This document shows positions 10,515 through 22,389 of a stretch of DNA of 43,850 nucleotides, piece after piece (the stretch's first letter is position 1; the number at the start of each line of letters is the position of its first letter). The stretch is from Phaeospirillum sp. (GTDB lineage: Bacteria; Pseudomonadota; Alphaproteobacteria; Rhodospirillales; Magnetospirillaceae): positions 1 to 43,850 of the forward strand of contig JAVBXM010000231.1 in assembly GCA_030824585.1 (NCBI GenBank). Reading direction: 5' to 3'. A model generated the notes under the pieces. That model was given only the letters and a program-made list of their open reading frames with translations. It did not search any database and was not told the DNA's origin. Both the position numbers and the translations under genes were made by a program.

Positions 10515-10787
10515 GTGAACAAGAACGATCTCGTGACGGCCGTGGCTGGCGCCGCTGGTCTGTCCAAGGCCGATGCGGCTAAGGCCGTGGACGGTGTTTT
10601 CGAGGCCATTACCTCCGCGCTCAAGGGCGGTGACGAGGTTCGTCTGGTCGGTTTCGGCACCTTTGCCGTCGCGTCGCGCGCGGCGTCCGAGGGTCGCAAT
10701 CCCCGCACCGGCGAAAAGATCAATATTCCGGCTTCCAAGCAGCCGAAGTTCAAGGCCGGCAAGGGCCTGAAGGACGGCATCCAGTAG
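10515..10787 (+). CDS. hupB: DNA-binding protein HU
   Basis: 90 aa histone-like protein that bends and compacts DNA as a dimer. VNKNDLVTAVAGAAGLSKAD at the N-terminus, GDEVRLVGFGTFAV and the DNA-gripping arm with RNPRTGEKINIPAS (containing the conserved NP) are all present. A GTG start at 10515 is chosen because the protein then begins exactly as HU does and AAGGGGG lies 8 bases upstream; the longer open frame from 10338 would add an implausible tail. hupB downstream of lon is a conserved proteobacterial arrangement. Confidence 0.95.
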   Translation: MNKNDLVTAVAGAAGLSKADAAKAVDGVFEAITSALKGGDEVRLVGFGTFAVASRAASEGRNPRTGEKINIPASKQPKFKAGKGLKDGIQ

Positions 10788-10813
10788 GGTCGTTCCGCTG
10801 GAAGCGCGATGTG

Positions 10814-10843
10814 CCGGCCGCCCCTGGGCGGCCGGTTTTGTTT
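10814..10843 (+). terminator. Rho-independent terminator of hupB
   Basis: A perfect 9 bp stem (10814-10822 with 10827-10835) and 4-base loop are followed by TTTTGTTTT. Confidence 0.9.
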
Positions 10844-10850
10844 TGGGGGC

Positions 10851-10879
10851 TTGCCGAAAACGCGGCGGCATCCTAGAAC
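10851..10879 (+). promoter_or_regulatory. Candidate tRNA-Val promoter
   Basis: TTGCCG (10851-10856), a 17 bp spacer and TAGAAC (10874-10879) sit just before the tRNA, which would give an almost leaderless primary transcript. Confidence 0.35.
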
Positions 10880-10888
10880 CAGCCTACC

Positions 10889-10964
10889 GGGCGGTTAGCT
10901 CAGCTGGCAGAGCATCTCGTTTACACCGAGAGGGTCGGCGGTTCGAACCCGTCACCGCCCACCA
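10889..10964 (+). tRNA. tRNA-Val (anticodon UAC)
   Basis: 76 nt with encoded CCA. Acceptor GGGCGGT (10889-10895) pairs with ACCGCCC (10954-10960), with discriminator A10961. Anticodon stem TCTCG/CGAGA encloses loop TTTACAC, giving anticodon TAC. TTAGCTCAGCTGGCAGAGC D-arm and GGTTCGAACCC T-arm are canonical. Confidence 0.97.
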
Positions 10965-11273
10965 TATTCCCGACAACACGACAATTTTCCACCTTGCCGG
11001 CTGGGCCGGCGAGGATGGTTGCATGTTGTGTGGCACCTCATTGTGGCTATTTTTTAATCATGCGATACTCGTCAGTTTAAAAAATAGGCAAATCCTGGGC
11101 TCGATACTTTTGGCTGGATTTCGGTGTTCTGAATATAGGTATTCATAACACATATTTAGCGGCCTGTTTCTCATCGTTCTGACCCCAATCCGCATCGGCA
11201 TGAAACTCGCTTCAGGGGAAAGGCGGGCGATTTCGTCCGTCCACATGACCTTTCGGACATCAGGGGACTTGGC
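10965..11273. other. AT-rich gap upstream of nirB
   Basis: 309 bases without a credible gene. A 10 bp GC-rich hairpin (10992-11001 with 11005-11014, one wobble) follows the tRNA. The middle, about 11035-11165, is strikingly AT-rich compared with its surroundings and holds an 11 bp perfect inverted repeat, CTATTTTTTAA (11047-11057) and TTAAAAAATAG (11077-11087). AGGGGA at 11262-11267 is the nirB ribosome site. I see no convincing FNR or sigma54 site. Confidence 0.6.
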
Positions 11274-13721
11274 ATGGCAAGGGAAAAACTGGTCGTCATC
11301 GGCAATGGCATGGCCGGGGCGCGGCTGCTGGAGGAGATTCTCGATCTGGCGCCCGAGCGCTACGACATCACCGTCCTGGGGGCCGAGCCCCACGGCAATT
11401 ACAACCGCATCCTGCTGTCGCACGTATTGTCGGGAGAGAAGGAATTCGCCACCACCATCCTCAACGACGAGGACTGGTACAAGCGGCACGGCATCAAGCT
11501 GGGCCTGGGCAGTCCGGTGGTGGCCATCGACCGCATCCACCGCGAGGCGGTGACCGAGGACGGGACGCGGACGCCCTATGACCGGCTGGTGCTGGCCACC
11601 GGCTCGCGGCCGGTGATCCTGCCGGTATCCGGCAACGATCTGCCCGGCGTGCAGACCTTCCGCGAGATCAAGGACGTGGAACGGATGATCGAGGCCTCGC
11701 GCTGGGCGCGGCGCGCCGTGGTGATCGGCGGCGGCCTGTTGGGGCTGGAGGCCGCCCACGGCCTGATGTGCCGTGGCATGGAGGTCACCGTGGTCCATCT
11801 GGTGGACCGGCTGATGGAACGCCAGTTGGACGACCAGGCCGCCCGGCTGCTGGAACAGACCCTGCGCGGACGCGGCATGCGCATCCTGCTGGGCAAGGAG
11901 ACCGAATCCATCCTGGGTGACGGGCGGGTCCAGGGCGTGCGCTTCAAGGACGGCACCGAGGTGCTGGCCGATCTGGTGGTGATGGCGGTGGGCATCCGCC
12001 CCGACACCGGCCTGGCGCGGGCCGCCGGCATCCACTGCGAACGCGGCGTGGTGGTCAGCGACACCATGCAGACCTACGATCCCCGCGTCTACGCCATCGG
12101 CGAATGCGTCCAGCACCGGGGCGAGACCTTCGGCCTGGTGGCGCCGCTGTTCCGCCAGGCCCGTGTCTGCGCCAGCCATCTGGCGGAGAAGGGCTACGTG
12201 CGTTTCGAGGTGGCCTCCACCTCGACCAAGCTGAAGATCAGCGGTATCGACCTGTATTCCGCCGGCAACTTCCAGGGCGGCGACGGCACCGAGCAGATGG
12301 TGATGCAGGACGCCGGCCAGGGCGTCTACAAGAAGCTGGTGATCCGCGGCAACAAGCTGGAAGGGGCGCTGCTCTACGGCGACACCACCGACGAGGCCTG
12401 GTACTACGACCTGATCCGCCAGGGCACGGACGTGTCGGGGTTGCGTCCGCACCTGTTGTTCGCCCAGGCCCATCACTGCGGCGATTCGGGCCATTCCGGC
12501 AATCTGTCGGTGGCTTCCATGCCCGACGACACCGAGGTCTGCGGCTGCAACGGCGTTTCCAAGGGCGCCATCGTCCAGGCCATCACCGAAAAGGGGCTGT
12601 TCACCCTCGAGGAGGTCCGCGCCCATACCAAGGCCTCGGCCTCCTGCGGTTCGTGCTCGGGCAAGGTGGAGCAGATCCTGGCCTTCACCCTGGGCGGCAG
12701 TTTCTCGCCGGCCCCCAAGGAAAAGCCCATCTGCGCCTGTACCGACCATACCCACGACGAGGTGCGCAAGGCCATCCGCGAGCAGCATCTGCTGACCGTC
12801 GCCGACACCATGTCCTTCCTGGGGTGGCGCACTCCGGACGGCTGTCCCAAGTGCCGCCCGGCCCTCAATTACTATCTGGTCGCCACCTGGCCGGGCGAGG
12901 CGGTGGACGATCCCCAGTCCCGGGTCCACAACGAGCGCGTCCATGCCAACCTCCAGCAGGACGGCACCTATTCCGTGGTGCCGCGCACCTGGGGCGGGCT
13001 GACCAACGCCGCCGAGCTCAAGGCGGTGGCCGAAGTGGCCGAGCGCATGGGCGTGCCGGTCAAGATCACCGGCGGCCAGCGCCTGGCCATTCCCTTCGTC
13101 AAGAAGGAGGACCTGCCGGCCATCTGGGCCGAACTGGGCAAGGCCGGGCTGCAGTCGGGCTATGCCTACGGCAAGGCGGTGCGCTCGGTGAAATCCTGCG
13201 TCGGCAAGGGGTTGTGCCGCTGGGGCACCCAGGATTCCCTGGGGCTGGGCATCCGCATGGAAAAGACCTTCTGGGGGGCCTGGACGCCGCATAAGTTCAA
13301 GATGGGCGTGTCGGGCTGCCCGCGCAATTGCGCCGAATCGACCATCAAGGATTTTGGCGTGGTCGGGGTCGATTCCGGCTGGGAGCTGCATGTGGGCGGC
13401 ACCTGCGGCGTGCGGGTGCGGGCCACCGACCTGCTGTGCAAGGTGGCGAGCGATGACGAGGTCGTCGAGTACGCCGCCGCCTTCCTCCAGTTCTACCGCG
13501 AGGAGGGGCATTACATGGAGCGCTCCTCCGGCTGGATCGAACGGGTGGGCATGGCCTATGTGCGGGAAGGGGTGGTCGAGGATTCCGACCGGCGCGCCAA
13601 GCTGGCCGCCCGCTTCTTCCACGCCCAGAAATTCGCCCAGGTGGACCCGTGGCTGGCCCGCGCCGATGGCCGGGACGCCCATGAATTCGCCGCCATGATG
13701 GAACCCGCCGCCGCCGAATAG
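11274..13721 (+). CDS. nirB: Assimilatory-type NAD(P)H nitrite reductase, large subunit
   Basis: 815 aa. Reduces nitrite to ammonium with six electrons from NAD(P)H. The N-terminal FAD/NAD(P)-binding part has VVIGNGMAGARLLEE and VVIGGGLLGLEAAHGL. BFD-like [2Fe-2S] domains follow with Cys423, Cys425, Cys458 and Cys461 (CGCNG, CGSC), and a second Cys-rich stretch CACTDHTHDEV with CPKCRP. The siroheme/[4Fe-4S] half carries Cys642, Cys648, Cys682 and Cys686 (SCVGKGLC, SGCPRNCAES). All cofactor ligands look intact. The small subunit gene follows after 30 bases. No nitrate reductase, transporter or siroheme synthase gene is nearby. Confidence 0.95.
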   Translation: MAREKLVVIGNGMAGARLLEEILDLAPERYDITVLGAEPHGNYNRILLSHVLSGEKEFATTILNDEDWYKRHGIKLGLGSPVVAIDRIHREAVTEDGTRTPYDRLVLATGSRPVILPVSGNDLPGVQTFREIKDVERMIEASRWARRAVVIGGGLLGLEAAHGLMCRGMEVTVVHLVDRLMERQLDDQAARLLEQTLRGRGMRILLGKETESILGDGRVQGVRFKDGTEVLADLVVMAVGIRPDTGLARAAGIHCERGVVVSDTMQTYDPRVYAIGECVQHRGETFGLVAPLFRQARVCASHLAEKGYVRFEVASTSTKLKISGIDLYSAGNFQGGDGTEQMVMQDAGQGVYKKLVIRGNKLEGALLYGDTTDEAWYYDLIRQGTDVSGLRPHLLFAQAHHCGDSGHSGNLSVASMPDDTEVCGCNGVSKGAIVQAITEKGLFTLEEVRAHTKASASCGSCSGKVEQILAFTLGGSFSPAPKEKPICACTDHTHDEVRKAIREQHLLTVADTMSFLGWRTPDGCPKCRPALNYYLVATWPGEAVDDPQSRVHNERVHANLQQDGTYSVVPRTWGGLTNAAELKAVAEVAERMGVPVKITGGQRLAIPFVKKEDLPAIWAELGKAGLQSGYAYGKAVRSVKSCVGKGLCRWGTQDSLGLGIRMEKTFWGAWTPHKFKMGVSGCPRNCAESTIKDFGVVGVDSGWELHVGGTCGVRVRATDLLCKVASDDEVVEYAAAFLQFYREEGHYMERSSGWIERVGMAYVREGVVEDSDRRAKLAARFFHAQKFAQVDPWLARADGRDAHEFAAMMEPAAAE

Positions 13722-13751
13722 CGGCGCTTCGGCTCAAGGAGATCGAACGAT

Positions 13752-14099
13752 ATGAGCAGCAACTGGATCGACATCGGCGGCCTGGCCGACATTCCCGCCG
13801 CCGGCGCCCGCGTCGCCCATACCCCGGCCGGCCGTCTGGCGGTGTTCCGCACCGTGGACGACAAGGTCTACGCCATGGACGACAAGTGCCCCCACCGGGG
13901 CGGGCCCCTGTCCCAGGGCATGGTCTACGGCCACAAGGTGTCGTGCGCCATGCACGGCCTGAACATCGACCTCGCCACCGGCGAGGCGGTGGCTCCGGAC
14001 GAGGGATGTGTCCGGCGCTTTCCGGTCAAGGTCGAGGGCGGGCGCATCCTGCTCGACCTGTCGGCGGCCTCGGCGGAATTGGACAAAGGCGCCGCCTGA
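13752..14099 (+). CDS. nirD: Nitrite reductase small subunit, Rieske-type
   Basis: 115 aa cytoplasmic Rieske-fold partner of NirB. The [2Fe-2S] motifs CPHRGGPLSQG (Cys-x-His) and CAMHGLNIDLATGEA (Cys-x2-His) are both complete, whereas some NirD homologues have lost them. It lies 30 bases after nirB with its own AAGGAG upstream, so nirBD form one transcript. Confidence 0.93.
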   Translation: MSSNWIDIGGLADIPAAGARVAHTPAGRLAVFRTVDDKVYAMDDKCPHRGGPLSQGMVYGHKVSCAMHGLNIDLATGEAVAPDEGCVRRFPVKVEGGRILLDLSAASAELDKGAA

Positions 14100-14126
14100 A
14101 CTCCCTTGGCCCGTCCTTCCGCCGTT

Positions 14127-14158
14127 CGCGCCCCCTTCCGGCAACGGGAGGGGGCGTT
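14127..14158 (+). terminator. Possible terminator after nirD
   Basis: CGCCCCC (14129-14135) pairs with GGGGGCG (14150-14156), with further partial pairing towards the loop. Only two T residues follow, so this is weak evidence. Confidence 0.4.
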
Positions 14159-14279
14159 GGCGCGCGAAGGGAATGGGGCGCTGGGGGCTTTTTCCCGTGG
14201 GTCGCGGCCCCATTTTCCGGAGTCAGCGTCCGGTCCGATTAGCAAGTGCAAAATGGCACTGGAATGCCGGCTTGTTTGC

Positions 14280-14308
14280 TTGACAGGCCTTGGGGGGTGG
14301 ATTACACC
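14280..14308 (+). promoter_or_regulatory. Promoter of tRNA-Asp
   Basis: A consensus TTGACA at 14280-14285 is followed by a 17 bp spacer and TACACC (14303-14308), 28 bases before the tRNA. Confidence 0.45.
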
Positions 14309-14335
14309 ACGCCTACCCACGCGGGTGGCTGCGGA

Positions 14336-14412
<77 letters not shown>

Positions 14413-14656
14413 TCCCGCCTGATCACGATCGCCGAGCGAGGGGCTGGCGCGGTCGCGGGCGGGGTTGTCCGCAGTCTTTTGGTATGTTGCAGGAGGGGGT
14501 ACCCGTTCGGCGCGTTCGCCAAAGTCGCTTATCCGTCCGATCCCATTAGGTCGATCTCTTCGCTTAGCAGCTCAGACACCGGCCGGTGACGGACGTGCGA
14601 CGGCACGAAACGCCGGGGCTTCCTCTGATCGGACACCTCTTGGTAGGGCAGGGACG

Positions 14657-15022
14657 ATGGAAGCTTGGCTGCTCGAATATCTGCCGATCCTGATTTTCCT
14701 CGGCATCGCCATGGTGATTTCGGCGATCTGCGTGGGGGCCTCGTGGATCGTGGCGCGCCAGAAACCCGACACCGAAAAGGCCACGGCCTATGAATGCGGC
14801 TTCGACGCCTTTGGCGACGCCCGCTCCAAGTTCGAGGTCCGGTTCTACCTCGTCGCCATCCTGTTCATCATCTTCGACCTGGAAGTAGCCTTCCTGTTCC
14901 CGTGGGCGGTCGCCCTGGGCAAGATCGGCATGTTCGGCTTCTGGTCCATGATGGTGTTCCTGGGGGTGCTGACCATCGGCTTCATCTATGAATGGCGAAA
15001 GGGAGCCCTGGAATGGGAGTGA
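14657..15022 (+). CDS. nuoA: NADH-quinone oxidoreductase subunit A
   Basis: 121 aa membrane subunit of complex I with three hydrophobic helices. [43 protein letters not shown] (read here as YECGFDAF, then [21 protein letters not shown] region) is diagnostic and includes the conserved acidic residues near the quinone site. The open frame reaches back to 14465, but [12 protein letters not shown] at 14657 matches the family start and has CAGGGA upstream. First gene of the operon; I could not pick a confident promoter in 14413-14656. Confidence 0.95.
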   Translation: MEAWLLEYLPILIFLGIAMVISAICVGASWIVARQKPDTEKATAYECGFDAFGDARSKFEVRFYLVAILFIIFDLEVAFLFPWAVALGKIGMFGFWSMMVFLGVLTIGFIYEWRKGALEWE

Positions 15023-15579
15023 CCCCGTCCACCGGCGGCATCATGTCGCCCGATCACGCGGCAGCGCTGCCTCCTGGCCCGGCCCAGGACGCGCTGCTGA
15101 AGGCCGTTACCACCGAGATTTCCGACAAGGGCTTCGTGCTGGCCAGCGTCGATGCCGTGGTCAACTGGGCCCGCACCGGCAGCTTGTGGCCCATGACCTT
15201 CGGTCTGGCCTGCTGCGCCGTGGAAATGATGCATGCCGGCTGTTCGCGCTACGACATGGACCGCTTCGGCGTGGTCTTCCGTCCCAGCCCGCGTCAGTCC
15301 GACCTGATGATCGTCGCCGGCACCCTGACCAACAAGATGGCCCCGGCGCTGCGCCGCGTCTATGACCAGATGGCCGAGCCGCGCTGGGTGATCTCCATGG
15401 GCTCGTGCGCCAATGGCGGCGGCTATTATCACTATTCCTACTCGGTGGTGCGCGGTTGCGACCGCATCGTGCCGGTGGACATCTATGTGCCGGGCTGCCC
15501 GCCCAGCGCCGAGGCGCTGATGTACGGCATCCTGCAGCTGCAGAAGAAGATCCGCCGCACCGGCTCCATCCTCCGATAG
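15013..15579 (+). CDS. nuoB: NADH-quinone oxidoreductase subunit B
   Basis: 188 aa peripheral-arm subunit holding cluster N2, the last iron-sulfur cluster before quinone. Ligands are visible as the tandem Cys in [18 protein letters not shown] and in [11 protein letters not shown] and [12 protein letters not shown] start at 15013 because AAGGGA at 14999-15004 is well placed; an upstream in-frame ATG at 14992 has no ribosome site. The start overlaps the end of nuoA by 10 bases. Confidence 0.93.
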   Translation: MGVTPSTGGIMSPDHAAALPPGPAQDALLKAVTTEISDKGFVLASVDAVVNWARTGSLWPMTFGLACCAVEMMHAGCSRYDMDRFGVVFRPSPRQSDLMIVAGTLTNKMAPALRRVYDQMAEPRWVISMGSCANGGGYYHYSYSVVRGCDRIVPVDIYVPGCPPSAEALMYGILQLQKKIRRTGSILR

Positions 15580-15601
15580 CGCCGAAGAGGGACCCCCTAA
15601 G

Positions 15602-16201
15602 ATGACGCAAGCGCTGAAGGATCTGGGCGAGTACATCGCCCAAGCCCTGCCCCAGGATGTGCTGGGAACCGAGGTCAACCGCGTGGGCGAGCTGTCGCTC
15701 ACCGTCAAGGCCGCCTCCATCGTCAAGGTGCTGAGCTTCCTGAAGGACGATGCCGGCTGTCTGTTCAAGCAGCTGGTGGACGTGTGCGGCGTGGACTGGC
15801 CGGGGCGCGAGCAGCGCTTCGATGTGGTCTACCACCTGCTGTCCATGAAGCATAACCAGCGGGTCCGCGTGAAGGTCGCCACCGACGAGGAGACCGCCGT
15901 TCCCTCCGTGACCTCCGTGTTCAGCTCGGCCGGCTGGTTCGAGCGCGAGACCTGGGACATGTACGGCGTGCTGTTCTCGGACCATCCCGATCTGCGCCGT
16001 ATCCTCACCGATTACGGTTTCGAGGGCCATCCGCTGCGCAAGGACTTCCCGCTGACCGGCTATGTGGAGATGCGCTACGACGACGAGACCAAGCGCGTGG
16101 TCTACGAGCCGGTGAAGCTGACCCAGGATTTCCGCAGCTTCGATTTCCTGTCGCCCTGGGAAGGGCCGGGGATGCTGCCCGGCGATGAGAAGGCGAACTG
16201 A
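15602..16201 (+). CDS. nuoC: NADH-quinone oxidoreductase subunit C
   Basis: 199 aa peripheral subunit (mitochondrial 30 kDa homologue). The signature [20 protein letters not shown] and the block [20 protein letters not shown] are present. It is separate from NuoD, unlike the fused NuoCD of Escherichia coli. 22 bases separate it from nuoB and one base from nuoD. Confidence 0.95.
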   Translation: MTQALKDLGEYIAQALPQDVLGTEVNRVGELSLTVKAASIVKVLSFLKDDAGCLFKQLVDVCGVDWPGREQRFDVVYHLLSMKHNQRVRVKVATDEETAVPSVTSVFSSAGWFERETWDMYGVLFSDHPDLRRILTDYGFEGHPLRKDFPLTGYVEMRYDDETKRVVYEPVKLTQDFRSFDFLSPWEGPGMLPGDEKAN

Positions 16202-16202
16202 C

Positions 16203-17381
16203 ATGGCCGAATCCCAGATCCAGAGCTACACCATCAACTTCGGCCCGCAGCATCCGGCGGCGCACGGCGTGCTGCGCCTGATCCTCGAGATGTCGGGCGA
16301 GGTCGTCGACCGCGCCGACCCCCATGTGGGCCTGCTGCATCGCGGCACCGAGAAGCTGATCGAGCACAAGACCTACGTCCAGGCGACGCCCTATTTCGAT
16401 CGCCTCGACTACGTGGGCACCATGAACCAGGAGCATGCCTTCGTGCTGGCCACGGAGAAGCTGCTGGGCATCGACATTCCCATCCGCGCCAAGTTCATCC
16501 GAACGCTCTATGATGAGATCGGCCGCATCCTGAACCATCTGCTCAACGTCACCGCGTTCATCTTCGACGTGGGCGGCATGACTCCGCTGCTCTACGGCTT
16601 CGAGGAGCGCGAGAAGCTGATGGAATTCTACGAGCGCGTCTGCGGCGCCCGTCTGCATGCCAATTACTACCGTCCGGGCGGTGTTGCCGCCGACCTGCCG
16701 GCCGGCCTGCTGGAAGACATCGCCGCGTGGTGCGAGACCTTCCCCAAGGTCCTCGACGACATCGAGACCCTGGCCACCGACAACCGTATCTTCAAGCAGC
16801 GCGTGGTCGACATCGGCGTGGTGAGCCCGGAACAGGCGCTGGACTGGGGCTTCACCGGTCCCAACCTGCGCGCCTCGGGCATCGCCTGGGATCTGCGCAA
16901 GGCCCAGCCCTACGACGTCTACGACCAGATGGACTTCGACATTCCGGTGGGCAAGAACGGCGACGGCTATGACCGTTACCTGGTTCGTGTCCTCGAGATG
17001 CGCGAATCCGTCAAGATCATGAAGCAGTGCATCGCCAAGATGCCTGGCGGTCCGGTCAAGGTCGAGGACAACAAGATCACGCCGCCCAAGCGGTCCGAGA
17101 TGAAGACCTCGATGGAATCGCTGATCCATCACTTCAAGCTGTTCACCGAGGGCTTCCGCGTCCCGGCCGGCGAAGTGTACGCGGCCATCGAGGCCCCCAA
17201 GGGCGAGTTCGCCGTCTACCTGATCGCCGACGGCACCGGCAAGCCCTACCGCTGCAAGATCCGTCCGCCGGGATACGTTCACCTGCAGGCGCTGGACATG
17301 ATGTCCAAGGGACACATGCTGGCCGACGTGGTGGCCAATATCGGCTCCATCGACATCGTTTTCGGCGAGATCGACCGATGA
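16203..17381 (+). CDS. nuoD: NADH-quinone oxidoreductase subunit D
   Basis: 392 aa (49 kDa homologue) lining the quinone-binding cavity with Nuo[16 protein letters not shown] with the quinone-site His and [16 protein letters not shown] are visible, and the C-terminus [17 protein letters not shown] is typical. ATG 16203 is preferred over 16185 because AAGG at 16189 serves it and the family begins here. The stop overlaps the nuoE start (ATGA). Confidence 0.96.
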   Translation: MAESQIQSYTINFGPQHPAAHGVLRLILEMSGEVVDRADPHVGLLHRGTEKLIEHKTYVQATPYFDRLDYVGTMNQEHAFVLATEKLLGIDIPIRAKFIRTLYDEIGRILNHLLNVTAFIFDVGGMTPLLYGFEEREKLMEFYERVCGARLHANYYRPGGVAADLPAGLLEDIAAWCETFPKVLDDIETLATDNRIFKQRVVDIGVVSPEQALDWGFTGPNLRASGIAWDLRKAQPYDVYDQMDFDIPVGKNGDGYDRYLVRVLEMRESVKIMKQCIAKMPGGPVKVEDNKITPPKRSEMKTSMESLIHHFKLFTEGFRVPAGEVYAAIEAPKGEFAVYLIADGTGKPYRCKIRPPGYVHLQALDMMSKGHMLADVVANIGSIDIVFGEIDR

Positions 17382-17985
17382 GCAATCATTCCTACGAACC
17401 GGAAAGCTTCGCTTTTACCCCCGAGTACCTGGAGAAGGCCAAGGCCTTCATCGCCAAGTATCCGGCCGGCCGCCAGCAGAGCGCGGTGATGCCGCTGCTC
17501 GACCTGGCCCAGCGCCAGGAAGGCTGGCTCAGCCGCGCCGCCATGGAAGTCATCGCCGAGATGCTGGACATGGCTCCCATCCGGGTGGAGGAGGTGGCGA
17601 CCTTCTACACCATGTACAACCGCAAGCCGGTGGGTAAATTCCACGTGCAGGTCTGTACCAACCTGCCTTGCATGCTGCGCGGCTCCGACGACGTGGTGGC
17701 CGCCGCCAAGGCGGCGCTGGGCGTCGAGTTCGGCGACATGACCGACGACGGCACGTTCACCCTGTCCGAGGTGGAATGCCTGGGCGCCTGCGTCAACGCG
17801 CCCATGATGCAGATCAACGACGATTACTACGAGGACCTGACCGCCGAGAGCACCAAGGCGGTGCTCGAGGCCTTCAAGCGCGGCGAGATGCCGAAGCCCG
17901 GTCCCCAGAACGGTCGTCAGTTCTCGTGCCCGGCGGGGGGCGCCACCAGCCTGACCGAGCTGAAGTTCGAGGGGGGGAAGGCCTG

Positions 17986-17986
<1 letters not shown>
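17378..17986 (+). CDS. nuoE: NADH-quinone oxidoreductase subunit E
   Basis: 202 aa (24 kDa homologue) with a thioredoxin-like fold and [2Fe-2S] cluster N1a. The ligands are Cys93 and Cys98 (VCTNLPCML) and Cys134 and Cys138 ([10 protein letters not shown]). A C-terminal tail of about 35 residues extends beyond the core, as in many alphaproteobacterial homologues. It overlaps nuoD by 4 bases and nuoF by 1. Confidence 0.95.
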
Positions 17987-19269
<1,283 letters not shown>

Positions 19270-19285
19270 GAAGAGAGAAGACCCA

Positions 19286-21358
19286 ATGCCCAAGCTGACC
19301 ATTGACGGCAGGGAAATCGAAGTCGAGGCCGGGACGACCATCATCCAGGCCGCCGACCTGCTCGGTATCGAGATTCCCCGTTTCTGCTACCACGAGCGCC
19401 TGGCCATCGCCGGCAATTGCCGCATGTGCCTGGTGGAAGTGGAAAAGATGCCCAAGCCGGCGGCGTCGTGCGCCATGCCGGTGGGTGAAGGCATGGTGGT
19501 GAAGACCAACACTCCGGCGGTGCGCAAGGCGCGCCAGGGCGTGATGGAGTTCCTGCTGCTCAACCACCCGCTGGACTGCCCCATCTGCGACCAGGGCGGC
19601 GAGTGCGACCTGCAGGACCAGGCCATGGCCTACGGGTCCGACAAGAACCGCTGCAAGGAAGGCAAGCGCGCCGTACCGGACAAGGATTACGGCCCGCTGG
19701 TCCAGACCATGATGACCCGGTGCATCCAGTGCACCCGTTGTGTCCGCTTCATCTCGGAAGTCGCCGGCACCCCGGTGCTGGGCGGTCTGGGCCGTGGCGA
19801 GCACCTGGAGATCGGCCGCTACGTGGGCGCGGCGGTGTCGTCGGAGTTGTCGGGCAACCTGATCGACCTGTGCCCGGTGGGCGCGCTGACCAACAAGCCG
19901 GCCAGCTACACCTACCGCTCGTGGGAACTGAAGAAGACCGAGAGCATCGACGCCATGGACGCGCTGGGCTCGAATATCCGGGTCGACACCCGTGGCAACG
20001 AGGTCATCCGCATCCTGCCGCGCGTCGCCGAGGACGTGAACGAGGAATGGCTGTCCGACCGCTCGCGCTTCGCCTGCGACGGCCTGAAGCGCCAGCGCCT
20101 CGACAAGCCCTATGTCAAGAAGGACGGCAAGCTGGTCCCCGCCACCTGGAACGAGGCGTTCGCCGCCATCGCCGCCAAGGTGAAGGCGGCCGGCGCCAAG
20201 GTCGCCGCCATTGCCGGCGACCAGGCCGATGCCGAGACCATGGTGGCCTACAAGGACCTGCTGGCCGCGCTGGGCTCCCAGGCCATCGATTGCCGCCAGG
20301 ACGGCGCCAAGCTGGACGCCTCGGTGCGCGCCTCCTACCTGTTCAACAGCACGGCGGCCGGCATTGAAGAGGCCGACGCCCTGCTGATCATCGGGTCCAA
20401 TCCGCGCAAGGAAAACCCGGTGCTCAACGCCCGCATCCGCAAGCGCTGGCAGAAGGGCGGCTTCAAGGTGGCCCGCATCGGCCACAAGGGCGACCTGACC
20501 TACAAGTACGAGCACCTGGGCGACGACGCCGGAGTCCTCAAGGCCATCGCCGAGGGCAAGCATCCCTTCTTCGAGGTGCTGAAGACCGCCAAGAAGCCCG
20601 CCCTGATCATCGGCCAGGGGGCACTGTCGCGCGCCGATGGCGCCGTGCTGCTGGGACTGGCCCGCAAGCTGGCCGACGCCGCCGGTCTGGTGCGTGACGG
20701 CTGGAACGGTTTCAACGTGCTGCACACCGCCGCCGCCCGCGTCGGCGGCCTTGATCTCGGCTTCGTGCCGGGCCAGGGCTGGCGCGACGTGGACCACATC
20801 GTCGACGGCGCCCACAAGGGCGACGTCCAGGTGGTGTTCCTGATCGGCGCCGACGAGGTGGATATGAAGGCGCTGGGCGAGGCCTTCGTGGTCTACCAGG
20901 GCTCGCACGGCGATGCCGGGGCGCACCGCGCCGACGTCATCCTGCCGGGTGCCGCCTACACGGAAAAGAGCGCCACCTTCGTCAACCTGGAAGGCCGTGC
21001 CCAGCAGACCCGCCTCGCGGTGTTCCCGCCGGGCGAGGCCAAGGAAGACTGGCGCATCGTGCGTGCCCTGTCCGAGGTGCTGGGCAAGGCTCTGCCCTAC
21101 GACTCGCTCCGGGCCGTGCGCGAGCGCCTGGCCAAGGCCAGCCCGGTGTTCGCCGCCATCGGCAGCGTCACCCCGGCCGCCTGGGGGGCCGCGTTCGGCG
21201 CCGAGGGCAGCCTGGGCGACGGCGCCCTGGTGAGCAACATCGACAACTTCTATCAGACCGACCCGATCAGCCGCGCCTCCAAGACCATGGCGGAATGCAC
21301 GGCAGCCTTCGGCGGTGGTTGCAACCACAAGCACAAGAAGACGGGGACCCATGGTTGA
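19286..21358 (+). CDS. nuoG: NADH-quinone oxidoreductase subunit G
   Basis: 690 aa (75 kDa homologue). The N-terminal ferredoxin-like domain binds N1b ([25 protein letters not shown]). The His-Cys segment [19 protein letters not shown] ligates N5, and [10 protein letters not shown] with LCPVGALT ligates N4. The remainder is the molybdopterin-oxidoreductase-like domain, without an extra N7 cluster motif that I can see. Its last bases overlap the nuoH start. Confidence 0.95.
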   Translation: MPKLTIDGREIEVEAGTTIIQAADLLGIEIPRFCYHERLAIAGNCRMCLVEVEKMPKPAASCAMPVGEGMVVKTNTPAVRKARQGVMEFLLLNHPLDCPICDQGGECDLQDQAMAYGSDKNRCKEGKRAVPDKDYGPLVQTMMTRCIQCTRCVRFISEVAGTPVLGGLGRGEHLEIGRYVGAAVSSELSGNLIDLCPVGALTNKPASYTYRSWELKKTESIDAMDALGSNIRVDTRGNEVIRILPRVAEDVNEEWLSDRSRFACDGLKRQRLDKPYVKKDGKLVPATWNEAFAAIAAKVKAAGAKVAAIAGDQADAETMVAYKDLLAALGSQAIDCRQDGAKLDASVRASYLFNSTAAGIEEADALLIIGSNPRKENPVLNARIRKRWQKGGFKVARIGHKGDLTYKYEHLGDDAGVLKAIAEGKHPFFEVLKTAKKPALIIGQGALSRADGAVLLGLARKLADAAGLVRDGWNGFNVLHTAAARVGGLDLGFVPGQGWRDVDHIVDGAHKGDVQVVFLIGADEVDMKALGEAFVVYQGSHGDAGAHRADVILPGAAYTEKSATFVNLEGRAQQTRLAVFPPGEAKEDWRIVRALSEVLGKALPYDSLRAVRERLAKASPVFAAIGSVTPAAWGAAFGAEGSLGDGALVSNIDNFYQTDPISRASKTMAECTAAFGGGCNHKHKKTGTHG

Positions 21359-22376
21359 CCTTCTGACCGGGCTGCTGCCCCCCTTCGTGTGGCGTCTGCT
21401 GATCATCGTTCTGCAGATCGTCGCCATCGTCCTGCCGCTGCTGATCGCGGTGGCCTACCTCACCTATGCCGAGCGCAAGGTGATCGGCGCCATGCAGATG
21501 CGCAAGGGGCCCAACGTGGTCGGTCCCTTCGGCCTGCTGCAGCCCATGGCCGACGGCCTCAAGCTGTTCGTCAAGGAGACGGTGCTGCCGACGTCCGCCA
21601 ACCGGGCGGTGTTCATCGGCGCGCCGATGCTCACCTTCTTCCTGGCCCTGGTGGCCTGGGCGGTGATCCCCTTCGACAAGGGCTGGGTGCTGGCCGACAT
21701 CAATGTCGGCGTGCTGTACCTGTTCGCCATCTCGTCGCTCGGCGTCTACGGCATCATCATGGCGGGTTGGGCGTCCAACTCGAAATACGCCTTCCTGGGC
21801 GGCCTGCGCTCGGCGGCGCAGATGGTGTCCTATGAAGTCTCCATCGGCTTCATCCTGATCTCGGTGCTGCTGACCGTGGGCTCGCTGAACCTGTCGGATG
21901 TGGTGACGGCCCAGACCAAGCTCTGGTTCATCGTGCCGCACTTCCCCATGTTCATCCTGTTCATCATTTCCGGTCTGGCCGAGACCAACCGCGCCCCCTT
22001 CGACCTTCCCGAGGCGGAAGCCGAGCTGGTGGCCGGCTACAACGTCGAATACTCGGCCATGACCTTCGCCCTGTTCTTCCTGGGCGAGTACGCCAACATG
22101 CTGATGATGGGGGCCATGACCTCCATCCTGTTCCTGGGCGGCTGGATGGCTCCTCCGCTCCTGGGCTGGCTGCCCATCCCCGGCGTGATCTGGTTCGTGC
22201 TGAAGATCTGCCTGGTGATGTTCGTCTTCCTGTGGGTGCGTGCCACCTTCCCGCGCTATCGCTACGACCAGCTGATGCGTCTGGGTTGGAAGGTGTTCCT
22301 GCCGTTCTCGCTGTTCTGGCTGGTGCTGACCGCAAGCGTGCTGACCGCTTTCGGCTGGCTGCCGAACCAGGGTTAA
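21351..22376 (+). CDS. nuoH: NADH-quinone oxidoreductase subunit H
   Basis: 341 aa membrane subunit (ND1 homologue) with eight predicted helices, joining the peripheral arm to the membrane arm at the quinone entrance. Typical loops are [20 protein letters not shown], the SVGFI-like YEVSIGFI and the acidic loop [23 protein letters not shown] 21351 overlaps the nuoG stop by 8 bases. Confidence 0.96.
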   Translation: MVDLLTGLLPPFVWRLLIIVLQIVAIVLPLLIAVAYLTYAERKVIGAMQMRKGPNVVGPFGLLQPMADGLKLFVKETVLPTSANRAVFIGAPMLTFFLALVAWAVIPFDKGWVLADINVGVLYLFAISSLGVYGIIMAGWASNSKYAFLGGLRSAAQMVSYEVSIGFILISVLLTVGSLNLSDVVTAQTKLWFIVPHFPMFILFIISGLAETNRAPFDLPEAEAELVAGYNVEYSAMTFALFFLGEYANMLMMGAMTSILFLGGWMAPPLLGWLPIPGVIWFVLKICLVMFVFLWVRATFPRYRYDQLMRLGWKVFLPFSLFWLVLTASVLTAFGWLPNQG

Positions 22377-22389
22377 GGAGAGAAAAGCG

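Noticed and set aside
11031-11046. TGGCAC upstream of nirB as a possible sigma54 -24 element
   Set aside because: The -12 GC at the required 10-base spacing is missing (TG there), so the promoter pattern fails.
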